DNA of 64,000 bases from SVEL01 sp045125245. GTDB lineage: Bacteria > Bacillota > Clostridia > Lachnospirales > Lachnospiraceae. The position numbers were made by a program, and so were the translations under genes. The stretch is from contig JBGVNF010000079.1 of NCBI GenBank assembly GCA_045125245.1, positions 43,740 through 107,739 on the forward strand. Direction: 5' to 3'. Positions 34,983 through 44,497 of this stretch are shown here, piece by piece (within the stretch, counting starts at the first letter, position 1; each line of letters starts with the position of its first letter). The notes under the pieces were generated by a model. It worked only from the letters and a program-made list of their open reading frames with translations, was not told the origin of the DNA and ran no database searches.

Positions 34983-35672
34983 ATGTTACAGAATTTCAAA
35001 GAATCAATCACAAAAGCAGTTATTAAATTAAAAGACCCAGGCAGTGCCATCACACATTTTATAGGTATGCTTATGGCTGTATTCGCAGCTACTCCACTTA
35101 TTTTAAAATGCGGTGAAAACCCTGACAGAATTCATATTGTTTCTTTAAGCATATTTATCATAAGTATGATATTACTTTACGCTGCCAGCACATTACACCA
35201 TTCCCTTAAGCTTTCACCAAAGGGTGACAAACTTTTCAAAAAGATTGATCATATGATGATTTTCGTATTAATCGCTGGAACTTACACACCTATATGTCTC
35301 ATCGTATTAGATAAAAGCATCGGCATTCCACTTCTTATATTAGTGTGGAGTATAGCCTTAGCTGGAATCGTTATCAAAGCTTGCTGGATTACTTGTCCAA
35401 AATGGTTTTCATCACTTTTATATATCGCAATGGGTTGGGTATGTGTATTAGCTTTCTCGCAGATATTTAGCACATTAAAAGGCGCCGCTTTTGGTTGGCT
35501 TCTCACAGGCGGTATCATCTATACAATAGGCGGAGTTATATACGCTCTTAAGCTCCCTATATTCAACAACAAACATAAGTATTTTGGAAGTCACGAAATA
35601 TTCCACTTATTTGTAATGGCAGGAAGCTTTTGCCACTTTATCTTAATGTACAATTTCATTACAAAGATGTAG
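34983..35672 (+). CDS. Hemolysin III family membrane protein (PAQR-like)
   Basis: 229 residues from the ATG at 34983, behind AAAGGAGG. Seven membrane segments. Family motifs are present: DPGSAITHFIGMLMAVFA, AASTLHHSL (metal-ligand histidines), KKIDHMMIFVLIAGTYTPIC, GWVCVLAF and a C-terminal GSHEIFHLFVMAGSFCHF. The conserved His/Asp residues suggest a zinc-dependent membrane hydrolase fold. The hemolysin name is historical and the cellular role is unclear. Confidence 0.9.
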   Translation: MLQNFKESITKAVIKLKDPGSAITHFIGMLMAVFAATPLILKCGENPDRIHIVSLSIFIISMILLYAASTLHHSLKLSPKGDKLFKKIDHMMIFVLIAGTYTPICLIVLDKSIGIPLLILVWSIALAGIVIKACWITCPKWFSSLLYIAMGWVCVLAFSQIFSTLKGAAFGWLLTGGIIYTIGGVIYALKLPIFNNKHKYFGSHEIFHLFVMAGSFCHFILMYNFITKM

Positions 35673-35698
35673 TTAGAATTAAAATAGATTGTTATGTA

Positions 35699-35727
35699 GA
35701 GCGTGCAGTAATGCACGCTTGCTTTTT
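35699..35727 (+). terminator. Terminator of the hemolysin III gene
   Basis: GCGTGCA/TGCACGC with loop GTAA, then TTGCTTTTT. Confidence 0.85.
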
Positions 35728-35874
35728 AGTTAACTATAAAGCATCTATCTAAAGCAACAGACTTTTAAAGGTTATCAAACGTTTCATCGTTGTAAGAGAG
35801 CCTGTTTGCGACCTTTCATACTATATTGTATGCTAGCTTCTAAGCTTTGTTACAGTCTGTTATCAGTTTGTCAT

Positions 35875-36678
35875 TTAATAATTGAGATAATCTAATGGGT
35901 CAACTACTACGCCATCTTTTAACATTTTTATATAGAGGTGAGCTCCCTCCACAGTAAAATACTTTGTAGGACTGGCTACGTAGCCTATCAATTCTCCCTC
36001 TTCTAATACAGCATCTTTTTCAATCTGAACATCTCTAAGCTGGCCATAGGTAATCACATAACCATTTCCCATATCCACTGTCACATTATTACCTATTTCT
36101 GAATCATATCCTATCTCCTCTACCTTGCAGGCATGTCCAGCATATACTGGTGTACCCACATCCGACTGAATATATACGGCATCTGAGCATTTATATAAAT
36201 CAAGTGTTGGGAAATAAACTGTATTTTCCATATCAAATCCAATGATTACATTGCCCTCAACCGGCCATATCAACTTACTTGTCACTGTAAAATTGGCATC
36301 TACAGCCTTCTCAGTCTCATTTTCCTTATTACCATCATTTTTAGGATTCTCATCCTTCTGGCCCTTAGATTCCTCCTCGCCGCCCAAGCTGTCATCTCCT
36401 ATGTCCTGAGAAGTCTTCTCGGTAGGTTTAATCGCTGTTATATCATCATTTTGAGCTACTTCCAATTCTTTACTTTCCTGCTCTTTTCCATCATCCTTTA
36501 ATAAGTAATCATTATCCTTTGTGCTTTCGTTTTCCAACTTCACAATCGTATTTTCCTTTTTCTTATCATCTCCTCCGTCAAGTAATGCGCTTCCCAATAT
36601 AGCTGATACAGCGACCACACCAGCCGCCGCTGCAGCTATAACTGTTTTGTCATTGAATAATTTTCTTCTATATCCCAT
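35875..36678 (-). CDS. spoIIQ: SpoIIQ-like sporulation protein with degenerate LytM domain
   Basis: 267 residues. One membrane segment near residues 13-32, a long charged Glu/Lys-rich linker (35-135), then an M23/LytM domain (about 140-267) with VEGNVIIGFDMENTVYFPTLD, VGTPVYAGHACKVEEIGYD and GAHLYIKM. The first zinc-ligand His motif is replaced (LDLYKCSDAVYIQ), so it may lack peptidase activity, as in B. subtilis SpoIIQ. SpoIIQ in the forespore pairs with SpoIIIAH across the septum. It lies 40 bases downstream of spoIID, the usual clostridial arrangement. GGAGG precedes the ATG. Confidence 0.85.
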   Translation of the reverse strand: MGYRRKLFNDKTVIAAAAAGVVAVSAILGSALLDGGDDKKKENTIVKLENESTKDNDYLLKDDGKEQESKELEVAQNDDITAIKPTEKTSQDIGDDSLGGEEESKGQKDENPKNDGNKENETEKAVDANFTVTSKLIWPVEGNVIIGFDMENTVYFPTLDLYKCSDAVYIQSDVGTPVYAGHACKVEEIGYDSEIGNNVTVDMGNGYVITYGQLRDVQIEKDAVLEEGELIGYVASPTKYFTVEGAHLYIKMLKDGVVVDPLDYLNY

Positions 36679-36718
36679 ATTCGTCCTCCTTTACAAGCAT
36701 AATAGCTAAACTATGCTA

Positions 36719-37684
36719 TTATTCTTCCCATAAAGGCTCTAAATATACTTCGGAATAATAATGCTGTAATATTTCTGTATAACTCTTTCCATTTTTTGCC
36801 AAAATTTTTGCTCCATATGTACTAAATCCAATCCCGTGACCTATACCTTTTGTAATGATATGAATTCTTCCATCACTTTCCTCCACCTGAAAATTTGGTG
36901 ACCGCAGCTTACATATAGACGCAAATTCATCTCCCGACATAGTCACATTTCCTATCTGAAGCTTTAGCACATATCCACCTTTATCTCTGTCAATTATCTG
37001 CAACGTCTCTAATGGATTCTCCAAGGATAATGCTATATCCTTCTTCCCCTGCTTAAGTAGCGCTACAAATTCCTCTTTTGAAAAATTCACACTTCCCTGA
37101 TAATCTTTACTCTCCACATCTCCCACACTCTGCACAGACACAAGATAATTGTACCCTTCCCCAAGAGCTGTCACTCCATCTCTCGTATACCCACAGGAAG
37201 TATTATGGTAATACGGCTTAATAGCCTTCCCCTCATACATAATAACCTTCCCCGCTGTGTCCTCTATGACCTTCATAAGCTTATTGTACTTTTCCGGAAA
37301 CTCATCACCCCATATATCTTCTAACTCATCATACGTAACATATGGCATATTAAGTTTATCTACTTCCACCTTCTTCGTTTTATGTTCACTCATCTTTTCA
37401 TAAATATACGTACGAACAATTACCGACTGCGCCTTAAGCGCCTCCTCACTCTCCTCTATATCCATCTGCTTAACCAATGCAAATGCCACAAAATCCTCCA
37501 AACCTATCTTCTTATCATCTGCGACCACGAAATAATCTCCTTTCGCAGCCTTGTACACCTTCTTCTCATTTTCCCCAGAAATCAATAAAGTAATCGCCCA
37601 CGGAAAACAAATAACCCCCAACGCAATCACCATATATTTCACAAAAGCCCGCACCCACACTCTTCTCACATCTCGCGCACCCAC
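36719..37684 (-). CDS. spoIID: Stage II sporulation protein D (lytic transglycosylase)
   Basis: About 321 residues. One N-terminal membrane segment, then the SpoIID domain: VDDKKIGLEDFVAFALVKQM, EEALKAQSVIVRTYIYEKM, YHNTSCGYTRDGVTALGEG and the C-terminal GIGHGIGFSTYGAKILAKNG. It cleaves peptidoglycan strands during engulfment. The most upstream ATG is at 37705, but an AGGGGG site fits the GTG at 37684 better. spoIIQ follows in the same transcript. Confidence 0.92.
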   Translation of the reverse strand: MGARDVRRVWVRAFVKYMVIALGVICFPWAITLLISGENEKKVYKAAKGDYFVVADDKKIGLEDFVAFALVKQMDIEESEEALKAQSVIVRTYIYEKMSEHKTKKVEVDKLNMPYVTYDELEDIWGDEFPEKYNKLMKVIEDTAGKVIMYEGKAIKPYYHNTSCGYTRDGVTALGEGYNYLVSVQSVGDVESKDYQGSVNFSKEEFVALLKQGKKDIALSLENPLETLQIIDRDKGGYVLKLQIGNVTMSGDEFASICKLRSPNFQVEESDGRIHIITKGIGHGIGFSTYGAKILAKNGKSYTEILQHYYSEVYLEPLWEE

Positions 37685-37761
37685 ATTCACACCCCCTGTA
37701 TACATATTAAATATAGGAAACCAATTCGTATATAGGTAGCTAACCCATATCTAAACTTTTG

Positions 37762-38037
37762 ATTATCATATTGCACAACGTTATACTGTATCTTTCACGA
37801 TAGCGGAGAATATTTAGATTTTCTTAATACTTTGTCTATTACCAGTAATTTTCCAACACGATGTTGGAAAAAGGCGTCTCTGAGCCAAGGAGGGCGAGTT
37901 TAATCGTAGTTGCATAGCAACTGCGATTAGTTAGACGCCGGTTACGTACGGTTTCATAATATAATATCAAAGTATTTAGAAAATCAAATATTCGAAGCAT
38001 GTAAAAATACAGTATAAAGCTTGAACAATATGATAAT
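37762..38037 (-). repeat. Fold-back element, copy 2 of 3
   Basis: About 276 bases in the opposite orientation to copies 1 and 3. Outer arms ATTATCATATTG (37762-37773) and CAATATGATAAT (38026-38037) continue inward with TTATACTGTAT and ATACAGTATAA, then the conserved AGATTTTCTTAATACTTTG arm. The internal hairpin reads TTTTCCAACA-CGA-TGTTGGAAAA. Relative to copy 1 it carries an extra 29-base palindrome at 37901-37929. It lies upstream of spoIID and downstream of glgP. Confidence 0.85.
37901..37929. repeat. 29-bp palindrome, nested copy 1
   Basis: TAATCGTAGTTGC and GCAACTGCGATTA around a 3-base loop. It differs by one base from 50981-51009 and is absent from the same place in fold-back copy 1. 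Confidence 0.8.
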
Positions 38038-38069
38038 TCATAACCACCAAGGGCTTTGCCACCTCACAA

Positions 38070-38107
38070 CAAAACACCCCCTACACAAATATATGTATAG
38101 GGGGTGT
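38070..38107 (-). terminator. Terminator of the ileS/glgP region
   Basis: Leftward: ACACCCCCTATAC and GTGTAGGGGGTGT around a short loop, then TTTTG. Confidence 0.75.
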
Positions 38108-38121
38108 AATTTTATACTATC

Positions 38122-40581
38122 TTAGTCCATATCTACAGTAACTTTTTCAAGATGCCAAATATCCTTAACATACTCTTCAATAGTTCTATCAGATGAGAAC
38201 TTTCCTACATTAGCCACATTGAGAATTGCGCTCTTAGCCCAACCCTTCTCATCTCTGTAAGCAGCTTCTACGCGCTTCTGAGCCTCTGCATATGACTTAA
38301 AGTCCTTAAGGATAAAGTAAGTATCTGCTCTTCCAGACTTATCTGTAAGGAGTGCATCATAAAGCTCTCTAAATCTCTCTGTATCATCTGGAGCATATGT
38401 TCCGTTGATAAGCTGCATAAGCACCTTTCTAACATCCATATCGTTGTTGAAGATTTCCATTGGATAATATCCACCATGCTGCTCATAGTTAATTACTTCG
38501 TCAGAAGATAAACCAAAGATAAACGCATGCTCATTTCCAACTTCTTCTACGATTTCTACGTTAGCACCATCCATTGTTCCTAAAGTAAGGGCACCATTAA
38601 GCATGAACTTCATGTTACCTGTACCTGAAGCTTCCTTAGATGCTGTAGATATCTGCTCTGATACGTCTGCTGCTGCGAAAATCCACTCAGCATTAGATAC
38701 TCTATAGTTCTCAATGAATACAACCTTAAGCTTTCCATTGATAGACTTATCATTGTTAATAACATCTGCTACGCTGTTGATAAGCTTAATTGTAAGCTTA
38801 GCTCTACGGTATCCTGCAGCTGCCTTTGCACCAAAGATAAATGTTCTTGGGTAGAAATCCATATCTGGATGCTCCTTAATCACATTGTAAAGATGCATTA
38901 CATGTAAGATATTAAGAAGCTGACGCTTGTACTCGTGAAGTCTCTTAACCTGTACATCGAAGATTGAGCGTGGGTCAACCTCTACACCATTATGCTCCTT
39001 AATGTACTTAGCAAGTCTTATCTTATTCTGATACTTAATATTCATAAATTCCTGCTGACACTTAGGATCATCAGCATAGATTTCAAGCTTCTTAATGTGA
39101 GCAAGGTTTGTTGTCCACTCATCACCAATCTTGTCTGATACCCAATCTGCGAGTAATGGATTACCATGCTTTAAGAATCTTCTCTGTGTGATACCGTTTG
39201 TCTTATTATTGAACTTCTCTGGCATCATCTCGTAGAAATCCTTAAGCTCCTGATTCTTTAAAATCTCTGTGTGAAGTCTAGCAACACCATTTACAGAGAA
39301 ACCAGCACATATAGCAAGGTTTGCCATTCTTACCTGACCATCATATACGATAGCCATCTTCTTAATCTTTTCCTGATTACCCGGATATTTGGTCTGAATA
39401 TCATTCACAAATCTACGGTTAATCTCTTCTATAATCTGATAACATCTTGGAAGAAGCTTAGAGAATAACTCGATAGGCCACTTCTCAAGTGCCTCTGCCA
39501 TAATTGTATGATTTGTATAAGCTGTAGCCTTAGTTGTTACTTCCCATGCCTCATCCCATGTTAAGTCATATACATCAAGAAGAAGTCTCATAAGCTCTGC
39601 TACACAGATTGTTGGGTGTGTATCATTAAGCTGGAATACTACCTTCTCTGGAAGCTTCTTTATATCCTCATGCTTATCAAGATACTTCTTAATAGCTGTC
39701 TGAACACTTGCAGATACAAAGAAATACTGCTGCTTAAGTCTAAGCTCCTTACCAGCATAGTGGTCATCACAAGGATAAAGAACCTCTACAATAGTCTTCG
39801 CAAGGTTTGATTCCTCTGTAGCCTTGATATAATCACCCTTATTGAATGAATCAAGAACAAAGTTCTGTGTTGGCTCTGCATCCCAGATTCTTAATGTATT
39901 AACTACATTGTTGCCATATCCTACGATAGGAAGGTCGTATGGAATCGCTCTAACAGCTCTATAGCCATCCTGAACTACTCTCTCTCTTCCGTCTTCGCCC
40001 TTTTCCCAACGAGTATAACCGCCGAACTTAACCTCACAAGTATACTCATCACGGCGAACCTCAAATGGATTACCATTTTCTAACCAAGCATCTGGAACCT
40101 CCACCTGATATCCATCTTTAATCTGCTGCTTAAACATACCGTATCTATAACGTATACCACAGCCGTATGCTGAATATCCAAGTGTTGCAAGAGAATCAAG
40201 GAAACATGCTGCAAGTCTTCCAAGACCGCCGTTACCAAGAGCCGCATCTGGCTCCTGGTCCTCTATAGCATTTAAGTCTAATCCTAATTCTTCGATTGCT
40301 TCTTTAATCTCCTGTCTAGCTGAAAGATTGATAATAATATTACCAAGTGCACGTCCCATAAGGAACTCCATTGAAAGATAGTAAACAGTCTTTGCATCCT
40401 GCTTCTCATACTCCTTATGTGTTGCAATCCACTGGTCAATTATATAATCCTTCAAACCATATGCTACAGCCGTATAAATATCCTGCTGGCTAGCTTCCTC
40501 GATAGTTTTTCTGGAAACGATTTTTACATAATCCTTAACCTGCTTTTTGAATTCTTCTTTAGAGAATGACATTTTGCTCAT
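38122..40581 (-). CDS. glgP: Glycogen/starch phosphorylase
   Basis: 819 residues, normal length. N-terminal segments VYYLSMEFLMGRALGNIIINL and PDAALGNGGLGRLAACFLDS, and the pyridoxal-phosphate lysine in ASGTGNMKFMLNGALTLGT (about residues 651-669). It releases glucose-1-phosphate from alpha-1,4-glucans. AGGAGG precedes the ATG. It lies 21 bases after ileS on the same strand; no terminator was seen between them, so it may partly depend on the T-box. Confidence 0.95.
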   Translation of the reverse strand: MSKMSFSKEEFKKQVKDYVKIVSRKTIEEASQQDIYTAVAYGLKDYIIDQWIATHKEYEKQDAKTVYYLSMEFLMGRALGNIIINLSARQEIKEAIEELGLDLNAIEDQEPDAALGNGGLGRLAACFLDSLATLGYSAYGCGIRYRYGMFKQQIKDGYQVEVPDAWLENGNPFEVRRDEYTCEVKFGGYTRWEKGEDGRERVVQDGYRAVRAIPYDLPIVGYGNNVVNTLRIWDAEPTQNFVLDSFNKGDYIKATEESNLAKTIVEVLYPCDDHYAGKELRLKQQYFFVSASVQTAIKKYLDKHEDIKKLPEKVVFQLNDTHPTICVAELMRLLLDVYDLTWDEAWEVTTKATAYTNHTIMAEALEKWPIELFSKLLPRCYQIIEEINRRFVNDIQTKYPGNQEKIKKMAIVYDGQVRMANLAICAGFSVNGVARLHTEILKNQELKDFYEMMPEKFNNKTNGITQRRFLKHGNPLLADWVSDKIGDEWTTNLAHIKKLEIYADDPKCQQEFMNIKYQNKIRLAKYIKEHNGVEVDPRSIFDVQVKRLHEYKRQLLNILHVMHLYNVIKEHPDMDFYPRTFIFGAKAAAGYRRAKLTIKLINSVADVINNDKSINGKLKVVFIENYRVSNAEWIFAAADVSEQISTASKEASGTGNMKFMLNGALTLGTMDGANVEIVEEVGNEHAFIFGLSSDEVINYEQHGGYYPMEIFNNDMDVRKVLMQLINGTYAPDDTERFRELYDALLTDKSGRADTYFILKDFKSYAEAQKRVEAAYRDEKGWAKSAILNVANVGKFSSDRTIEEYVKDIWHLEKVTVDMD

Positions 40582-40602
40582 AACTCTAATCCTCCTTAAG
40601 TA

Positions 40603-43600
40603 TTAACATTTTTTTACACCAATAGCCACATCCTCACCATTGATGTTCCACTCCTTATTATATCCGTCGATTATACCAAAAATTACGTCATTTGCCAATA
40701 CTTCCGACATGATTTTATCTTTGTTATTTTCCAAAATTTTCACAATCTTGTCATTGTTAGCAATGTAGATATTTATCTTATCCATAACCTCAAAGTCAGC
40801 CTCTTTTCTCATAGTCTGAACCTTGCTGATAATCTCTCTTACATAACCCTCTTCAATAAGCTCATCTGTAAGATTTGTATCAAGAACAACTGTAATATTG
40901 TTGTTATTCTCTGATACGTAGCCTTCCATCTGAGTCATTTCTATAAGAAGGTCTTCCTTTGTAAGCTCAACCTCTGCGTCGCCTACCATAAACTTAAGTG
41001 CGCCAGCTGATTCAAGCTCATCCATAGCTGCATTGCCATCAAGATTTGATAAATACTCCTTGATACCACCAAGCTGCTTACCATACTTTGGTCCAACAGT
41101 CTTAAGCTGTGGCTTAAATGTATATGTTGTGAAGTTTCTTACATCCTCTGTAAATTCTACGCTCTTAACATTGAGCTCATCCTCGATGATTTCCTTGTAG
41201 AACTCTGAAAGTTCAAAGCCTGCTTTTACATACATCTGTCCGATAGGCTGACGATTCTTAATATTTGATGCATTTCTAGCTGCACGACCCATAACTACGA
41301 TATCGAGAACCTTCTCCATCTTATCCTCAAGGTCTCTATCAATAAACTTTTCATTTACTTCAGGGAAATCACAAAGGTGGATACTTTCCGGTGCAGTCTT
41401 ATCTATATTTCTAACAAGGTTCTGGTAGATATCCTCTGTCATAAATGGAATCATAGGTGCTGCTGCCTTGCTGATTGTTACAAGTGCTGTGTAAAGAGTC
41501 ATGTAAGCATTGATCTTATCCTGCTCCATACCCTTAGCCCAATAACGATCTCTTGAACGACGAACATACCAATTACTCATCTCATCTACGAAATCTGATA
41601 ATGCTCTAGCAGCCTCTGGTATTCTATAGTTACCAAGGTTGTCATCTACCTGACCTACTACTGTGTTAAGCTTAGATAATAACCACTTATCCATAACTGG
41701 AAGCTTATCATAATCAAGCTCATACTTGCTTGGATCAAACTGGTCAATCTCAGCGTAAAGTACATAGAACGCATATGTGTTCCAAAGTGTACCCATGAAC
41801 TTTCTCTGACCTTCTGTTACAGCCTTGTCGTGGAATCTATTTGGAAGCCATGGAGCTGAATTGATGTAGAAGTACCATCTGATTGCATCTGCACCATGTG
41901 TCTCAAGTGCTGCAAATGGGTCTACTGCATTACCCTTTGACTTACTCATCTTCTGACCATTTTCATCCTGAACGTGACCAAGTACGATAACGTTCTTATA
42001 AGGAGCCTTATTGAAGAGCAATGTACTCTCAGCAAGAAGTGTATAGAACCATCCTCTTGTCTGGTCTACAGCCTCTGAGATAAAGTCTGCTGGGAACTGC
42101 TGCTCAAATAAATCCTTATTCTCAAATGGATAGTGATGCTGTGCAAATGGCATTGCTCCTGAATCGAACCAACAGTCAAGAACTTCTGGAATTCTTGTCA
42201 TCTTGCCACCACACTTTGGACAGTTAATCTTTACTTCATCAATATATGGTCTGTGAAGCTCAACCTCTGCTGCCGCTGGGTCACCTGCCATTTCAGCAAG
42301 CTCTGCTCTGCTTCCTACAGCGTGCTGATGTCCGCACTCACACTCCCAGATATTCATAGGAGTTCCCCAGTAACGGTTACGAGAAACGCCCCAATCCTGT
42401 ACATTTTCAAGCCAGTTTCCAAATCTTCCTGTACCGATAGATTCTGGAATCCAGTTAATTGTATTGTTATTTGCGATAAGGTCATCCTTAACCTCTGTCA
42501 TCTTGATAAACCATGATTCTCTAGCATAGTAGATAAGTGGAGTATCACATCTCCAACAATGTGGATAGCTATGCTCAAACTTAGGCGCATCATATAAAAG
42601 ATTTGCCTTCTCAAGGTCTGTTAATACCATCTTGTCAGCATTCTTACAGAATACACCAGCATAAGCTGTCTCTTCTGTCATCTCACCCTTACCATTTACA
42701 AGCTGAACGAATGGAAGGTCATAATTTCTACCAACCTTTGCATCATCCTCACCGAATGCAGGTGCAATATGAACTACACCAGTACCATCTGTAAGAGTAA
42801 CGTAAGAATCACATGTTACAAAGTGAGCCTTCTTGCCCTGCTTTGCGATTGTCTCATTTGCAAAATCAAATAATGGCTCGTACTCCTTGTATTCAAGGTC
42901 CTTACCCTTATATGTCTCTAAAATCTCGTATGCAGCTTTAGCCTCTACACCGTTCTCCTCGTCAGCCTTTACAGCAAGCTTACCAAGAACTGTGTCAAGA
43001 AGAGCCTTAGCCATATAATATACGAAACCATCATTAGCCTTAACCTTTACATATTCCTCTACTGGATTTACACAGAGAGCAACGTTTGAAGGAAGTGTCC
43101 AAGGTGTAGTTGTCCATGCAAGAATGTAAGCATCCTCATTCTTTACCTTGAATCTAGCGATAGCTGAACGTTCCTTTACATCCTTATAACCCTGCGCAAC
43201 TTCCTGGCTTGAAAGTGGAGTTCCACAACGAGGACAGTAAGGAACAATCTTAAAGCCCTTGTATAAAAGCTTCTTATTCCAAATTTCCTTTAAAGCCCAC
43301 CACTCAGACTCGATGAAATCATTGTCATATGTTACGTAAGGATTATCCATATCAGCCCAGAAACCAACAGTACCTGAGAAATCTTCCCACATACCCTTGT
43401 ACTTCCAAACACTTTCCTTACACTTCTCGATAAATGGCTCCATACCATACTCTTCAATCTGATCCTTACCATCAAGACCAAGAAGCTTCTCTACCTCAAG
43501 CTCAACAGGAAGACCGTGTGTATCCCATCCAGCCTTTCTTGGAACCATGTATCCCTTCATAGTTCTATATCTTGGAATCATATCCTTTATAACACGAGTA

Positions 43601-43779
43601 AGCACGTGACCAATATGTGGCTTACCGTTGGCAGTTGGAGGACCATCGTAGAATGTATACGTCTGACCTTCCTTTCTATTTTCCATTGACTTTCTGAAGA
43701 TATCATTATCTTTCCAGAACTGTTCAGTTTTCTTTTCCCTCTCAACAAAGTTGAGGTTAGTCGATACCTTGTCGTACAT
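40603..43779 (-). CDS. ileS: Isoleucyl-tRNA synthetase
   Basis: 1058 residues, the long type. Class I signature PPTANGKPHIGHVLTR (about 46-61) with HIGH, WAYD-like editing-domain sequences (LAWTTTPWTLPSNVALCV), and KMSKS in NGQKMSKSKGNAVDP (about 598). It charges tRNA-Ile and edits valine. AAGGAGAG precedes the ATG. Control is by the T-box at 44130-44352. A fold-back element sits in the leader between the T-box terminator and the start codon. Confidence 0.97.
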   Translation of the reverse strand: MYDKVSTNLNFVEREKKTEQFWKDNDIFRKSMENRKEGQTYTFYDGPPTANGKPHIGHVLTRVIKDMIPRYRTMKGYMVPRKAGWDTHGLPVELEVEKLLGLDGKDQIEEYGMEPFIEKCKESVWKYKGMWEDFSGTVGFWADMDNPYVTYDNDFIESEWWALKEIWNKKLLYKGFKIVPYCPRCGTPLSSQEVAQGYKDVKERSAIARFKVKNEDAYILAWTTTPWTLPSNVALCVNPVEEYVKVKANDGFVYYMAKALLDTVLGKLAVKADEENGVEAKAAYEILETYKGKDLEYKEYEPLFDFANETIAKQGKKAHFVTCDSYVTLTDGTGVVHIAPAFGEDDAKVGRNYDLPFVQLVNGKGEMTEETAYAGVFCKNADKMVLTDLEKANLLYDAPKFEHSYPHCWRCDTPLIYYARESWFIKMTEVKDDLIANNNTINWIPESIGTGRFGNWLENVQDWGVSRNRYWGTPMNIWECECGHQHAVGSRAELAEMAGDPAAAEVELHRPYIDEVKINCPKCGGKMTRIPEVLDCWFDSGAMPFAQHHYPFENKDLFEQQFPADFISEAVDQTRGWFYTLLAESTLLFNKAPYKNVIVLGHVQDENGQKMSKSKGNAVDPFAALETHGADAIRWYFYINSAPWLPNRFHDKAVTEGQRKFMGTLWNTYAFYVLYAEIDQFDPSKYELDYDKLPVMDKWLLSKLNTVVGQVDDNLGNYRIPEAARALSDFVDEMSNWYVRRSRDRYWAKGMEQDKINAYMTLYTALVTISKAAAPMIPFMTEDIYQNLVRNIDKTAPESIHLCDFPEVNEKFIDRDLEDKMEKVLDIVVMGRAARNASNIKNRQPIGQMYVKAGFELSEFYKEIIEDELNVKSVEFTEDVRNFTTYTFKPQLKTVGPKYGKQLGGIKEYLSNLDGNAAMDELESAGALKFMVGDAEVELTKEDLLIEMTQMEGYVSENNNNITVVLDTNLTDELIEEGYVREIISKVQTMRKEADFEVMDKINIYIANNDKIVKILENNKDKIMSEVLANDVIFGIIDGYNKEWNINGEDVAIGVKKC

Positions 43780-43809
43780 AGTTTTCTCTCCTTTTTAATA
43801 TTTTTGACC

Positions 43810-44044
43810 CGAAAATTGCTTTATCTCGTACATAATATTTATGCTGAGCTACTAATATAAGATTTTCTAAATACTTTGATTCTCTTTTTGATTACGTACG
43901 TGACCGGCTCCCATACGCCATCCATGGCGTTGCTCGCCTTTTTTCAACATCGTGTTGAAAAATCACTGGTTGCATACAAAGTATTAAGAAAATCTAATAT
44001 TCTTCGCTATGCATAAATATTATGCACAGATAAACCAATTTTCG
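43810..44044 (+). repeat. Fold-back element, copy 3 of 3, in the ileS leader
   Basis: 235 bases. Outer arms CGAAAATTG (43810) and CAATTTTCG (ending 44044), continuing with CATAATATTTATGC and GCATAAATATTATGC, then the conserved arm AGATTTTCTAAATACTTTG. The internal hairpin reads TTTTTTCAACA-TCG-TGTTGAAAAA. It would be transcribed in every full-length ileS mRNA, between T-box and ribosome binding site. Confidence 0.85.
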
Positions 44045-44129
44045 TGTAATTTACATTATGATAAGGTCAAGATAATGCGAAAAACATTGTATATACCGCC
44101 GCCAAGCTATCGGCTAATATAGGGGGTAT

Positions 44130-44352
44130 ATAAAAAACCCCGTCCTGTAACAGGACGGGATATAAATCTCGCTTACCACCTCTTACACTTCGTACGCCTG
44201 CTATGCATTTAATACGAGCTTCCCTTAACGCTGGAACTACGGCAAATTCTACTTGGCTAATTTTTCTTCCTTTCGACTTGCAACTCAAGAGTGATATTCA
44301 TCTGCATCTTACTTGTATCTGTATCTCACCATCACAGACTCTCTTTGACTTT
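44130..44352 (-). promoter_or_regulatory. T-box leader, isoleucine type
   Basis: Leftward leader of ileS. Stem I opens with AAGAGAGTC and GATGGTGAGA. The specifier loop contains ATC (44295-44293, in GAATATCACTC), an Ile codon. The T-box sequence AAGAGGTGGTAAGCGAGA lies at 44184-44167, followed by a terminator. Uncharged tRNA-Ile should favour the antiterminator and raise ileS expression. Confidence 0.9.
44132..44159 (-). terminator. T-box terminator
   Basis: CCCGTCCTG/CAGGACGGG with loop TTA, then T6. Confidence 0.9.
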
Positions 44353-44497
44353 CTTACACAAACTACTGTCTCCGTCACAGTTTTTATGGTTTTATTTATT
44401 TTCTAGGATTATACAACTTAAAAGGCTAAGATGTCAATAGACTTTAAGGGTTTTCATATCATTTTGCTTTTTTAAGTAGATTTCCTCGTGGCCTTAT

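Noticed and set aside
44067..44288. 73-aa leftward open frame overlapping the T-box
   Set aside because: It runs through the specifier loop, T-box sequence and terminator, which fully explain the region as leader RNA.
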